Origin: Methylobacter sp.
Lineage (GTDB): Bacteria > Pseudomonadota > Gammaproteobacteria > Methylococcales > Methylomonadaceae
Length of the DNA: 15,712 bases
Assembly (NCBI GenBank): GCA_023229605.1
Contig: JALNYY010000104.1
Location: 1-15,712, forward strand
Direction of reading: 5' to 3'
Both the position numbers and the translations under genes were made by a program. The notes beneath the pieces are model-generated. The model had not been told where the DNA came from and searched no databases. It saw only the letters and a program-made list of their open reading frames with translations. Each line of letters begins with the position of its first letter. The first letter of the stretch is position 1. Of this stretch, positions 1-6,800 are shown piece after piece.

Positions 1-34
1 TGTTGGGTAACCTCATTGTTTGATGCTAAACGAT

Positions 35-106
35 CCCTCTGATTGAGGGCTTGAGGTTAAATTTTAATTGTTTTATCGGGTGGCTGTTCGGCGGAGTGTT
101 CTCCGC
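35..106. repeat. two small hairpins upstream of attC
   Basis: Two short perfect inverted repeats lie here. CCCTC/GAGGG is at 35-39 and 45-49, and GCGGAG/CTCCGC is at 91-96 and 101-106 with a TGTT loop. Neither is followed by a T-run, so neither is a standard intrinsic terminator. Bases 1-118 hold no convincing reading frame: all three plus frames stop within the first 42 bases. At most the last few codons of a gene that starts outside the window could be here. By its position ahead of attC, this stretch would be the tail of an integron cassette. Confidence 0.4.
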
Positions 107-118
107 GATAGCGGCTTC

Positions 119-207
119 GTCCAACATTGCGCTCAACCGGAGCGCGGCTATACTACGGTTTTGTTTTTCAGCTTTCCGTGCCGCGCCCGGTTAACTTTGC
201 GTTAGCC
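119..207 (+). other. integron attC recombination site
   Basis: This 89-bp imperfect palindrome has the layout of an attC site. R'' is GTCCAAC (119-125), followed by a 6-base spacer and an L'' arm of the type CTCAACCGG. The right side has an L' arm CCGGTTAAC (187-195), a 5-base spacer and R' GTTAGCC (201-207). The inner stem GCGCGGC/GCCGCGC pairs fully. The A after CCGG on the left has no partner, which matches the extrahelical base that orients IntI binding to the folded bottom strand. The terminal loop closes with ACGG/CCGT. The extra base in the left arm orients the site along the plus strand, so a cassette ends here and another could begin at 202. R' deviates from GTTRRRY at one position. 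No integrase gene is visible in the window. Confidence 0.75.
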
Positions 208-385
208 CGCAGGCCCTATGCGCTACCGACATTAAGAATAAAGCGCAGGCCGGAGTCGATATTCGATTGTCGGTATGAAAATTTCGAAATCGTAGATTAT
301 CAGGCGCACGAACACATCAAGGTGCCGATTTCTGTTTAACCCACTTTAAGGAACTGTTTCTTCAGGCGTAAAAAGTAATGCAAGA

Positions 386-511
386 ATGTTAGCTGAACTT
401 TTGGGGATTTTTATTGGGTTCGGGTTGATGTTTTTAGCACCCTCTGGGTACATTAATATTGCGGGTGTGTTAGTGGTGGTAAGCGTGGTTTTAATTAGCC
501 TCACTTTATAA
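386..511 (+). CDS. possible 41-residue membrane peptide
   Basis: This short frame runs from ATG at 386 to TAA at 509-511. It begins MLAELLGIFIGFGLMFLAP and continues with a second hydrophobic stretch rich in Val, Ile and Leu (roughly residues 23-41). The two segments are split by a short polar APSGYIN turn, so it would be a two-helix hairpin in the inner membrane with only one acidic residue near the start. I do not recognise a family. It starts 179 bases after the attC core, so it may be the content of the next cassette. Small membrane proteins of unknown role are common in cassettes. There is no clear Shine-Dalgarno sequence, and no second attC was found after it. It could be a chance frame. 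Confidence 0.4.
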   Translation: MLAELLGIFIGFGLMFLAPSGYINIAGVLVVVSVVLISLTL

Positions 512-560
512 ACCGAAGTTAAAGGAATAGACCGCCCTACCCTTTCACACCAGGAGAATT

Positions 561-1013
561 TTATTCAAAAAGCCTCTTATCCCAAATGACTTTTTCAGGC
601 GTGGTGACAAGCAACTTGCCGGTATCAGGATGCAAAGGATTGACCAATGCATTCCGATCCAGCCGGGCAATTACTGACGGAACGATTAATACTGCCGACC
701 TGGCCTCCTTGAGCCACTGATCACCAAACTCCCTAGCTGTAGCACTGTTTTCAGCGTCCCAGCCAAGGGGAAGACTGGGCTCATCACAATATTCCACAGA
801 TACATTGCCCGGTACTTCTGCAGCAACAAAACGATGTGTCGTTGGAATACGGCCAATATTCGCATGCGCCAAGATCTCAAGCATCGCACAGGAATAGCTT
901 AACGAGCCATAAATAACCGGGCTCCCCGGACTGTTCCATCTTCCACCAATAATCGCTGCACCGGTTCCATCCCAGATTGGATGACGCTCATCGCCAATCC
1001 TGAAAATCCGCAT
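561..1013 (-). CDS. RES-domain toxin of a type II toxin-antitoxin pair
   Basis: This 150-residue protein matches the RES family in size and landmarks. The conserved Arg lies in GGRWN (R25), followed by Tyr35 in the VIYGS strand, Glu46 in the CAMLEIL helix, and Ser106 in SAVLIVPS, with a late NPLHPD segment. The family name comes from the Arg, Glu and Ser. Characterised RES toxins act in the cytoplasm and deplete NAD+, with an ADP-ribosyltransferase-like fold. All three key residues are present, so the toxin looks intact. Its ATG directly follows the TAA of the antitoxin gene (TAAATG, no spacer), which indicates translational coupling and one transcript. The antitoxin-first order is typical of the Xre-RES class. 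I cannot tell whether it is active in this host. Confidence 0.9.
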   Translation of the reverse strand: MRIFRIGDERHPIWDGTGAAIIGGRWNSPGSPVIYGSLSYSCAMLEILAHANIGRIPTTHRFVAAEVPGNVSVEYCDEPSLPLGWDAENSATAREFGDQWLKEARSAVLIVPSVIARLDRNALVNPLHPDTGKLLVTTPEKVIWDKRLFE

Positions 1014-1442
1014 TTAGACCGCAATACCATAAAACAATTGCCAAAGTAGCTCTTCGACACGTCGAGCCCCCAATTCGGTCATGGACACATCCAGAGGAGT
1101 TCGACCTTGTAACATCGGGTGCGGCGTGTGCAAAAACGCCCTCGCGTCATCGTCCGAATTCCAGACATATTGCGCGGTTGCATAAATTCTGGCTAAGCGC
1201 TCAGCACGGCCAGATTCATCAGCGGTCAACTTATCACGGCGACGCTTATACGTTGCTTCAGGAATAATTCGATATAAAAGTCGCTTTCGATCCTCATTGT
1301 TCAAACAAACAAAGTCTACGCTCGCCTTTAGAGCCTTCTTAGGTAAACCATGAGAAACCAAGTCGTCTAGTTCGGAAAATGAATGAGGAACGGGGAAGAG
1401 AGCCATGATGGAAGCTATCTTCTCGGGAGTTACGAGTACCAT
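1014..1442 (-). CDS. Xre/MbcA/ParS-type antitoxin (DUF2384)
   Basis: This is the partner of the RES toxin, 142 residues long when started at 1442. The N-terminal half should be the DNA-binding helix bundle. The C-terminal half has the DUF2384 pattern: RIIPEATYKRR, then a long helix with AERLARIYATAQYVW, then FLHTPHPMLQGRTPLDVS, and an end helix that contacts the toxin. The frame is open back to another ATG at 1496, but 1442 is the better start. It has AGGGCAAGG just upstream, and a promoter (1475-1504) and an inverted repeat (1455-1472) lie between the two ATGs. Family members bind and neutralise the toxin and repress their own operon. The 3' end abuts the toxin start exactly. Confidence 0.88.
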   Translation of the reverse strand: MVLVTPEKIASIMALFPVPHSFSELDDLVSHGLPKKALKASVDFVCLNNEDRKRLLYRIIPEATYKRRRDKLTADESGRAERLARIYATAQYVWNSDDDARAFLHTPHPMLQGRTPLDVSMTELGARRVEELLWQLFYGIAV

Positions 1443-1454
1443 GCCTTGCCCTGT

Positions 1455-1472
1455 AAGTATTGATTGATACTT
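1455..1472. promoter_or_regulatory. inverted-repeat operator of the toxin-antitoxin operon
   Basis: This is a perfect 6-base inverted repeat around a 6-base spacer, AAGTAT-tgattg-ATACTT. It sits directly over the expected transcription start of the promoter at 1475-1504 and 12 bases before the preferred antitoxin ATG at 1442. Size, symmetry and position are what an Xre-type autorepressor would need. That the antitoxin binds it is inferred. Confidence 0.6.
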
Positions 1473-1474
1473 GA

Positions 1475-1504
1475 ATGCTAGTCCACGTGATACCATCCTG
1501 TCAA
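1475..1504 (-). promoter_or_regulatory. sigma70-like promoter of the toxin-antitoxin operon
   Basis: On the minus strand there is a perfect -35 TTGACA (1504-1499), an 18-base spacer and a -10 TAGCAT (1480-1475, four of six consensus bases). Transcription would start near 1468, giving a leader of about 26 bases to the ATG at 1442. This placement is the main argument against the upstream ATG at 1496. Confidence 0.5.
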
Positions 1505-1525
1505 TCGTGCTTGTTACATAGCTAT

Positions 1526-1665
1526 TTACCCAAAGACGCTTTCATGCCATTCACCTAATTCCCGATGATGAACATACCTCACGCGGTCACGCCTGCGGAT
1601 CTTTCAAATAGCTGGAATTTTGGGTTTAAAAGTGTTTTTACTTGTTCCTTGAAAGCAGATTTCAC
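1526..1665 (-). pseudogene. short frameshifted gene remnant, unknown
   Basis: On the minus strand a strong Shine-Dalgarno AGGAG lies 7 bases before a GTG at 1665. It opens a 28-residue frame beginning MKSAFKEQVKTLLNPKFQLFE that ends in TGA at 1579-1581. A neighbouring frame then carries a protein-like charged and aromatic tail, RVRYVHHRELGEWHESVFG, that stops at 1526-1528. Together they read like a protein of about 50 residues broken by one frameshift, or the two ends of a longer gene with the middle deleted. I do not recognise a family. Alternatively the first frame could be a genuine tiny peptide gene, because its ribosome binding site is better than that of several real genes here. Confidence 0.3.
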
Positions 1666-1767
1666 ATTATTCGCTCCTAACGGCGCTCCTTAATTAAAAC
1701 GCTATACATCAGAGGAGAGGTTAGCCTGACTTTTTCCATCATCCCACGGTTATTTCCCCCTAAATCT

Positions 1768-2547
1768 TTACTTGGTTTTCATCTTTACAGTGGCAAGGGA
1801 AACCATCCCCCCTTCCGAATGCAACGTTACGCTCAGGAACCCCGGAATATTATCCCAGCGCATCACATGTTCGTTACTAAAGGTCGCATCCTTTACAGGG
1901 AGCCCAAGCATTGCCAAAGTGTCTTTGCTGTATGGCGCTTTGCCTAGCCTGCCTGTTACATTGGATTCAACTGCCTGTCCGTCGATAAATTCAACGCTCA
2001 CATTGCCGTCCTTGAATGAACAGTTCAGCGCGGATTTCGATTTTGTCCTAACGCAGAAAACAGGGTCGCCTAGCAGCTTTAAAATCTCGGCTTTGGTTTT
2101 CCCTTCGAGTTCCTGACTATAAGCAGGGTTACGGAATGTCCCGTTTACGGTAATCCAGTCTGCTTTGCCGTCAATAAAGACAATATCAACTTCGTTTTCC
2201 TTAAACGAGCAGTTCAGGGCTGATTCCGACTTGGCACAGAAAACAGGCTCCCCAAGCAGCACCTCGACTTCGGATTGGGTTTTCCCCACGATCTTCGGTA
2301 TGTCGAATAATGACCCGACAGACGACGCGGCTTGTTCAGCGGCCGGCTGTTCTGCCGACGGTGCTACTGGCAGGGTTTCCGGGATATTCCTGGCGACTGC
2401 CATCATGACAATGAAAAGCAGCACAAGAGCCGCTATCTCGTACTTAACAAAAGCGGGCATTTCCTTTTCAACAAGTGCGCAATACCGGCAAGCTTTCGCT
2501 TTTGCGTTAATTTTGTTGCCGCATACTTTGCAAATTTTCAGAACCAT
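1768..2547 (-). CDS. zinc-ribbon, membrane-anchored protein with tandem BamE-like repeats
   Basis: This 259-residue protein has a mosaic layout. The N-terminus has a zinc ribbon, CxxC at 6-9 and CxxC at 20-23. It is followed by a single membrane helix at about 33-53 and a Pro/Ala/Glu-rich linker to about 80. Then come two clear repeats of about 60 residues (84-144 and 147-207), each with a G-K-T-x-x-E-(V/I) helix, an LLG(E/D)PVFC turn, a second Cys in ALNCSFK and a VxFIDG strand. A third, shorter, Cys-less copy (208-259) ends the protein. The GKTxxEVxxLLGEP pattern resembles the SmpA/OmlA (BamE-like) fold. The cytoplasmic ribbon and single helix predict that the repeats are periplasmic, where the pairs C104/C113 and C165/C176 could form disulfides. 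Function is unknown. A Shine-Dalgarno-like AAAGG lies about 13 bases upstream, rather far. Confidence 0.8.
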   Translation of the reverse strand: MVLKICKVCGNKINAKAKACRYCALVEKEMPAFVKYEIAALVLLFIVMMAVARNIPETLPVAPSAEQPAAEQAASSVGSLFDIPKIVGKTQSEVEVLLGEPVFCAKSESALNCSFKENEVDIVFIDGKADWITVNGTFRNPAYSQELEGKTKAEILKLLGDPVFCVRTKSKSALNCSFKDGNVSVEFIDGQAVESNVTGRLGKAPYSKDTLAMLGLPVKDATFSNEHVMRWDNIPGFLSVTLHSEGGMVSLATVKMKTK

Positions 2548-2634
2548 AGTTATGTCGTGCCTTTATTAAACCGATAGCGTTATTTTGTCATGATTCCCCA
2601 ATCATCCCTATCATGTCAAATACCCTCAACCGCC

Positions 2635-2657
2635 GTTCCGGCATGGACCGCCGGAAC
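2635..2657. repeat. intergenic palindrome
   Basis: This is a perfect 7-base inverted repeat, GTTCCGG/CCGGAAC, with a 9-base loop. It belongs to a cluster of palindromes filling the gene-free stretch 2590-2830 and resembles dispersed REP/MITE-like units of proteobacterial genomes. There is no T-run. Confidence 0.55.
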
Positions 2658-2701
2658 CCGGACCAAAGATGGCCTGCACAGCTTACCTTCTTGTAGCCTG
2701 G

Positions 2702-2724
2702 ATACCGGCAATCCATGCCGGTAT
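2702..2724. repeat. intergenic palindrome of CCGG(C)AATCC type
   Basis: This is a perfect 8-base inverted repeat, ATACCGGC/GCCGGTAT, with a 7-base loop. The form, a CCGGCA..ATGCCGG core followed by TATGACG, is like a dispersed intergenic repeat seen in many proteobacteria. Copy number in this genome cannot be judged from one window. Confidence 0.6.
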
Positions 2725-2746
2725 GACGCTTCCCCGTTTAACCTAG

Positions 2747-2829
2747 AAAAATCAGTTGAACATTCCAATCCCCGTTCGCGCTGAGCTTGTCGAAGCATGA
2801 GCGGATTTCACGTGTTCCAACTGATTTTT
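2747..2829. repeat. long inverted repeat enclosing a CTGAGCTTGTCGAAG repeat core
   Basis: Perfect 12-base arms, AAAAATCAGTTG (2747-2758) and CAACTGATTTTT (2818-2829), enclose a third repeat unit (about 2773-2803). Its core, CTGAGCTTGTCGAAG, matches a dispersed repeat found across many bacterial genomes. Partial pairing continues inward (AACA..AATCC against GGATTT..TGTT). The right arm runs into a T-run on the plus strand and the left arm is preceded by an A-run, so the folded unit could terminate transcription from either side. It lies between the tRNA terminator and the 5' end of the zinc-ribbon gene. Confidence 0.6.
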
Positions 2830-2892
2830 TTAAGTTTAGCTGACAACGTCAATCAGGATTTATTGAAGTGAACTACGGGGATTTTCAGGCAT

Positions 2893-2924
2893 AAAAAAAG
2901 AGCTTTAAGAAAACTCTTAAGCCC
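2893..2924 (-). terminator. intrinsic terminator after tRNA-Leu
   Basis: Reading the minus strand, GGGCTTAAG pairs with CTTAAAGCTC (one bulged base) around a short GAGTTTT loop and is followed by a T-run of seven (2899-2893). It starts 13 bases after the tRNA CCA end, the expected position for termination of a single-tRNA transcript. Confidence 0.75.
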
Positions 2925-2936
2925 TTTGATTGTGTA

Positions 2937-3023
2937 TGGTGCCTCGGGCCGGAGTCGAACCGGCACGTCCTTTCGAACGAGGGATTTTAAGTCCCTTGCG
3001 TCTACCAATTTCGCCACCGAGGC
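2937..3023 (-). tRNA. tRNA-Leu (anticodon UAA)
   Basis: The minus strand folds as a complete tRNA. The acceptor stem is GCCTCGG/CCGAGGC (3023-3017 and 2947-2941). The D arm contains AATTGGTAGACGC, and the anticodon stem AGGGA/TCCCT presents the loop CTTAAAA with anticodon TAA. There is an extended class II variable arm around GTTCGAAAGGAC, and a T arm GCCGG-TTCGACT-CCGGC. The discriminator A and CCA are encoded (2940-2937). The long variable arm, the UAA anticodon and the A discriminator together identify leucine, reading UUA and probably UUG. The gene stands alone with its own -10 box and terminator. Confidence 0.97.
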
Positions 3024-3047
3024 ATCGATAACTTTGGTAAGCCGCGT

Positions 3048-3053
3048 ATTATA
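3048..3053 (-). promoter_or_regulatory. -10 box of the tRNA-Leu promoter
   Basis: A perfect TATAAT lies on the minus strand 24 bases upstream of the mature tRNA 5' end. It is followed by the GC-rich stretch ACGCGGC, the kind of discriminator linked to stringent control of stable RNA promoters. No good -35 is visible, but T-rich sequence lies just upstream. Two direct copies of CTATCTAAG (3079-3087 and 3098-3106), 19 bases apart, occupy the position where upstream activating sites would be. Confidence 0.6.
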
Positions 3054-3138
3054 TAGCAACAAAAAAAATAAACTAGGCCTATCTAAGATTTTTTGGGCTA
3101 TCTAAGTAAGAAAGTCCATGCCGCCATCAACGTAATAT

Positions 3139-3696
3139 TTAACGATAACGTAACGGTCCGCGCATGAATGGAGAAGAAGTTGGCCAATAGTAATTCCCCC
3201 AGTAATACGGATAACCGCCATAATAGGGATCGTAACCATAGCCGAAACCATTATAATAATTACTGTACGCATAAACCGGCCACAGATAAATGGTCGAGGC
3301 TGAAACCAACGGCAAGCGTATAACTTTTTTGCCTATCGAGCGTTCAATATCACCGCTAAGCGTTCCCGCCACTGTGATTTTCGCGTCTTTGGTGTAAACG
3401 GCCGGATCGAGGAACTCAGGGCTCTTAATAATAAACCGCCCCACGCTCTGTTGATCTGCGTCCGGTTCGCCATCGCCTTCGAGCGGGTAAGACAACACCT
3501 GCACCAGACTAAAGTTTTGTTCATTTTCCACATCAATAATAATGCCGCCCCAACGCACCGGCGCGTCTTTATAATCGGCAATCTTCTGGATTGCCTGGGT
3601 ATAGGAAAGATCAAACAGAGGGGGATTTTTTATCGCAGGCGGCAAATTCGAGCAAGCGTTCAACAATAAACAGATGGGGAATAAGTACCGTTTCAT
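3139..3696 (-). CDS. Slp-family outer-membrane lipoprotein
   Basis: This 185-residue lipoprotein has a short signal peptide ending in the lipobox LLNAC, so Cys15 becomes the lipidated first residue. The mature part follows the Slp family. It has LFDLSYTQAIQ, then RWGGIIIDVENEQNFSLVQVLSYPL, the GRFIIKSPEFLDPAVY block and a KITVAGTLSG strand. The next residue after lipidated Cys is Ser, which favours outer-membrane sorting. In E. coli Slp is induced by starvation and acid, and its molecular role is poorly defined. The last 45 residues are unusually rich in Tyr, Gly and Pro, a low-complexity tail. The frame extends upstream to another ATG at 3726, but 3696 has AGGAG at the right distance and directly opens the signal peptide. 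It is divergent from the helicase gene. Confidence 0.9.
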   Translation of the reverse strand: MKRYLFPICLLLNACSNLPPAIKNPPLFDLSYTQAIQKIADYKDAPVRWGGIIIDVENEQNFSLVQVLSYPLEGDGEPDADQQSVGRFIIKSPEFLDPAVYTKDAKITVAGTLSGDIERSIGKKVIRLPLVSASTIYLWPVYAYSNYYNGFGYGYDPYYGGYPYYWGNYYWPTSSPFMRGPLRYR

Positions 3697-3852
3697 ATTT
3701 TTCTCCTGATATTTACAGATTTTCAACCATCGCGTTGATCGTACTTAACCAGAAAATCGACGATAAAGCTATTGTTAAAGATACCTATGCCTACAACTTC
3801 GCCGGATTGCAGTACAATAAGCGCTTTGTCCGACTGTCCGCCCATGCCCGCT

Positions 3853-6800
3853 ATGATTAAACAAAAAAAACTGCTCCGCTCCGATATACGCTACGAATGC
3901 GGCGACGCTTTTTATGAGCGGGGACGCAGCTATTTTGAAAAAGGCATGGTGCTTAATCTCTCTATTAAAAGCGAAGGGACTCTTTTTGTACAACTCAATG
4001 CCGCCGTTAAAGGCAGCCATAAAGACCCGTACCGGCAAAACATCCGCATAGTCTGGCGGCCTGATTATAGCGCGGCTGAAATTGAAGGCGACTGCACTTG
4101 CCCTGTCGGCTATAACTGCAAGCACGTTGCCGCCGCCTGCCTGATGTATCAAAACTCCAATCAAGACTTTTCCGCATCGAATACCAAACCCAACTGCCTG
4201 GATTGGCTCGACAACCTTCACGAACAAGCGCCTGGGCAACACGATGCCTACCAGGAATTTATTGCTTACATCCTCAAGCCCGGCAATGCAAAACACGAAT
4301 TCACTGTTGATTTTTTAATCACCAAGGAAAAGAAAACCGGCGGTTTAAATAAGGGTAGAAAAACGACCTTGAACAACCTCCGCTACAGCTACTCCTATCT
4401 GAATTACGTTCAACCGGGAGATCAGGAAATTGCAAAACTGCTGACCGCGCTTAACCCCTCTTTTAAAGACGAACCCTTGATTATTGGCGCTACCGGTTAT
4501 CTGGCCTTGTCCAAATTATTGCAAACCGGCAGGCTGTTCTGGCAAAACGTTGAACGGGCTCCGTTAACAAAAGGAACCGGCCGCGATTTAAAATTTAACT
4601 GGCGGACAACCGGTAACGGCGATTTTCAATTAACCGTCGAAATCGATCCCCCTGCACTCCTGCTGTTAACCGATCCGCCGGAATATCTGGACGAGGCTTT
4701 GGGTTTGATAGGTACGGTCAACACCCACAATATATCGGCCGATCAACTTAAAAATATCCTGGCCATCCCGCGCATCCCTGCCGAATATGCCGATGAATTC
4801 AGCCTGCGCCTGATTACCGAACACCCCGGACTGCCGTTGCCCGCGCCCAAAAAAGTCGAATTGACCGAGGCCGATCAGCTGACGCCCGCGCCCAGATTAT
4901 TGCTGTTCGGCCATCAGGTATCGCCTCAGCAGTACACCCATTTTATGATGATAGGCTTCAATTACGGCGACTGGACAGTTTCTGCGATCCCGGCTGAAGA
5001 CTACAGCGTGGTGAAAACCGATCGGGGGCTGGTGCGGATTAAGCGCGACGCGGAAACCGAACAGCTGGCAATACACCGACTGACCGGACTCGGCTTTGCC
5101 CCCGCCTCTGCCGTGCAGATCGGCGCACAAGAACTGTTTTTGTATAGCCCGGCTCAAACTAAAATGGACAGCGCGACCCGCTGGGGAGACTTTCTCCAAA
5201 ACACCCTGTTGGAGTTGGAACAGGACGGCTGGGTTGTCGACATCGAAGAAAGCTTCCTGCTTAATTTCCAGACCGCGCAGAACTGGGATGCCCACATCAG
5301 CGAAAGCCAGCAGGACTGGTTTGAAATGAGCTTTACCATAGAGATTGACGGCCAGCCCATGCCTTTGCTGCCGTTGATCATGCCGGTGCTGGAAAACTAC
5401 GACCCGGAAAACCTGCCGGAAATACTCAGCATCCCGCTGGGCGATCACAACTACTTGAGCCTGCCCAGCGAAAAAATCAAACCGTTCCTGAATGTATTGA
5501 TAGAACTGTTTAACACCAGCACACTGGGCAAAGACGGCTCGCTGAAACTGTCCCGATTTAACGCCGCAGCGTTAGCCGACATGGAAGAACAAAACCACGG
5601 CCTGTTCAGCATAAGCGGCGGAAAAGAGTTGCGGAAACTGGGGCAAAAACTGAAAAACTTTACCGGCATTGAAAATGTAGCCCTGCCTGTCAACTTGCAG
5701 GCGGAACTGCGCCATTACCAGCAGCAGGGACTCAACTGGCTGCAATTTTTACGGGAATATAAATTCTCAGGCATACTCGCCGACGATATGGGGCTGGGCA
5801 AAACCATACAGACGCTAACCCACCTGTTGCTTGAAAAACAAAGCGGCCGGATGAGCCTGCCCACGCTGATTATCGCGCCGACCAGCCTGATGAGCAACTG
5901 GCGGCGGGAAACCGAACGCTTCACGCCCGACCTGAAAATCCTGATCCTGCAAGGCACCGAGCGCAAACAGCTGTTCTACAAAATCAGGGACTACGACCTG
6001 ATCCTGACCACCTATCCCCTGCTGTCACGGGATGAAGACACACTGCTGGAGCATGAGTACCATTACCTGGTCCTGGACGAAGCCCAAACCATTAAAAACC
6101 CGCTGTCCAAAGCCGCCCAATTGGTCCGCCGCATCAAAGCCAATCACCGGCTTTGCCTGACCGGTACGCCGATGGAAAACCATCTGGGCGAACTGTGGGC
6201 GCAATTCGATTTTTTGATGCCGGGCTTTTTAAGCGACAGCGCCACGTTTAAAAAAATCTACCGCACGCCGATTGAAGTGCATGGCGACAGCGAACAACGG
6301 GCGCGGCTGTCGCGCAGGGTTGCGCCGTTTATGCTGCGCCGCACCAAACAGGACGTCGCCACCGAACTGCCGCCTAAAACCGAAATCATCCGCTCGGTAC
6401 CGCTGTATGCAAAACAGGCCGCTTTATACGAAAGCATCCGCCTGACCATGGAGAAAAAAGTCCGCGACGCGATAGCCGAAAAAGGCCTGTCGCGCAGCCA
6501 CATCACCATCCTGGACGCCCTGCTCAAACTGCGCCAAACCTGCTGCGACCCGCGCACGCTGCCGCTGAAGGAAGCGCAAAAAGTGCAGGAATCCGCCAAA
6601 CTCGACCTGCTGATGGAGCTGTTGCCGGAACAGCTGGAAGAAGGCCGTCGCATCCTGGTATTCTCGCAATTCACCCGCATGATTGGGCTGATTGAAAACG
6701 AATTGAATTCACGAAAAATCGGCTACGCCAAACTGACCGGCCAGACCCGCAACCGCGACGAAGCGATAGAACTGTTTAAAAGCGGCGAGGTTAATGTGTT

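Noticed and set aside
127..339. 70-residue frame across the attC site
   Set aside because: It needs a TTG start within attC, has no ribosome binding site, and its first half is simply the palindrome read as codons.
334..394. Possible second attC, from GTTTAAC (334-340) to GTTAGCT (388-394)
   Set aside because: The end boxes resemble R''/R', but only a 5-base inner stem can pair, the spacers are very unequal, and there is no L''/L' pairing. The attC at 119-207 is far better.
1772..2569. Plus-strand frames opposite the zinc-ribbon gene
   Set aside because: They mirror the minus-strand gene, whose zinc ribbon, membrane helix and repeated domains are clearly the real coding content.
2853..3062. 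69-residue minus-strand frame
   Set aside because: It reads straight through the tRNA-Leu gene and its terminator and is not a protein gene.
3772..3852. Upstream TTG start for the helicase, adding 27 residues
   Set aside because: The added residues (rich in Pro, Ser, Cys) do not look like the family N-terminus, and the conserved start of the SWIM/SNF2 proteins fits the ATG at 3853.
3738..3860. Plus-strand frame ending in QYNKRFVRLSAHARYD just over the helicase start
   Set aside because: It looks mildly protein-like but has no usable start with a ribosome binding site and overlaps the intergenic promoter region. No family was recognised.
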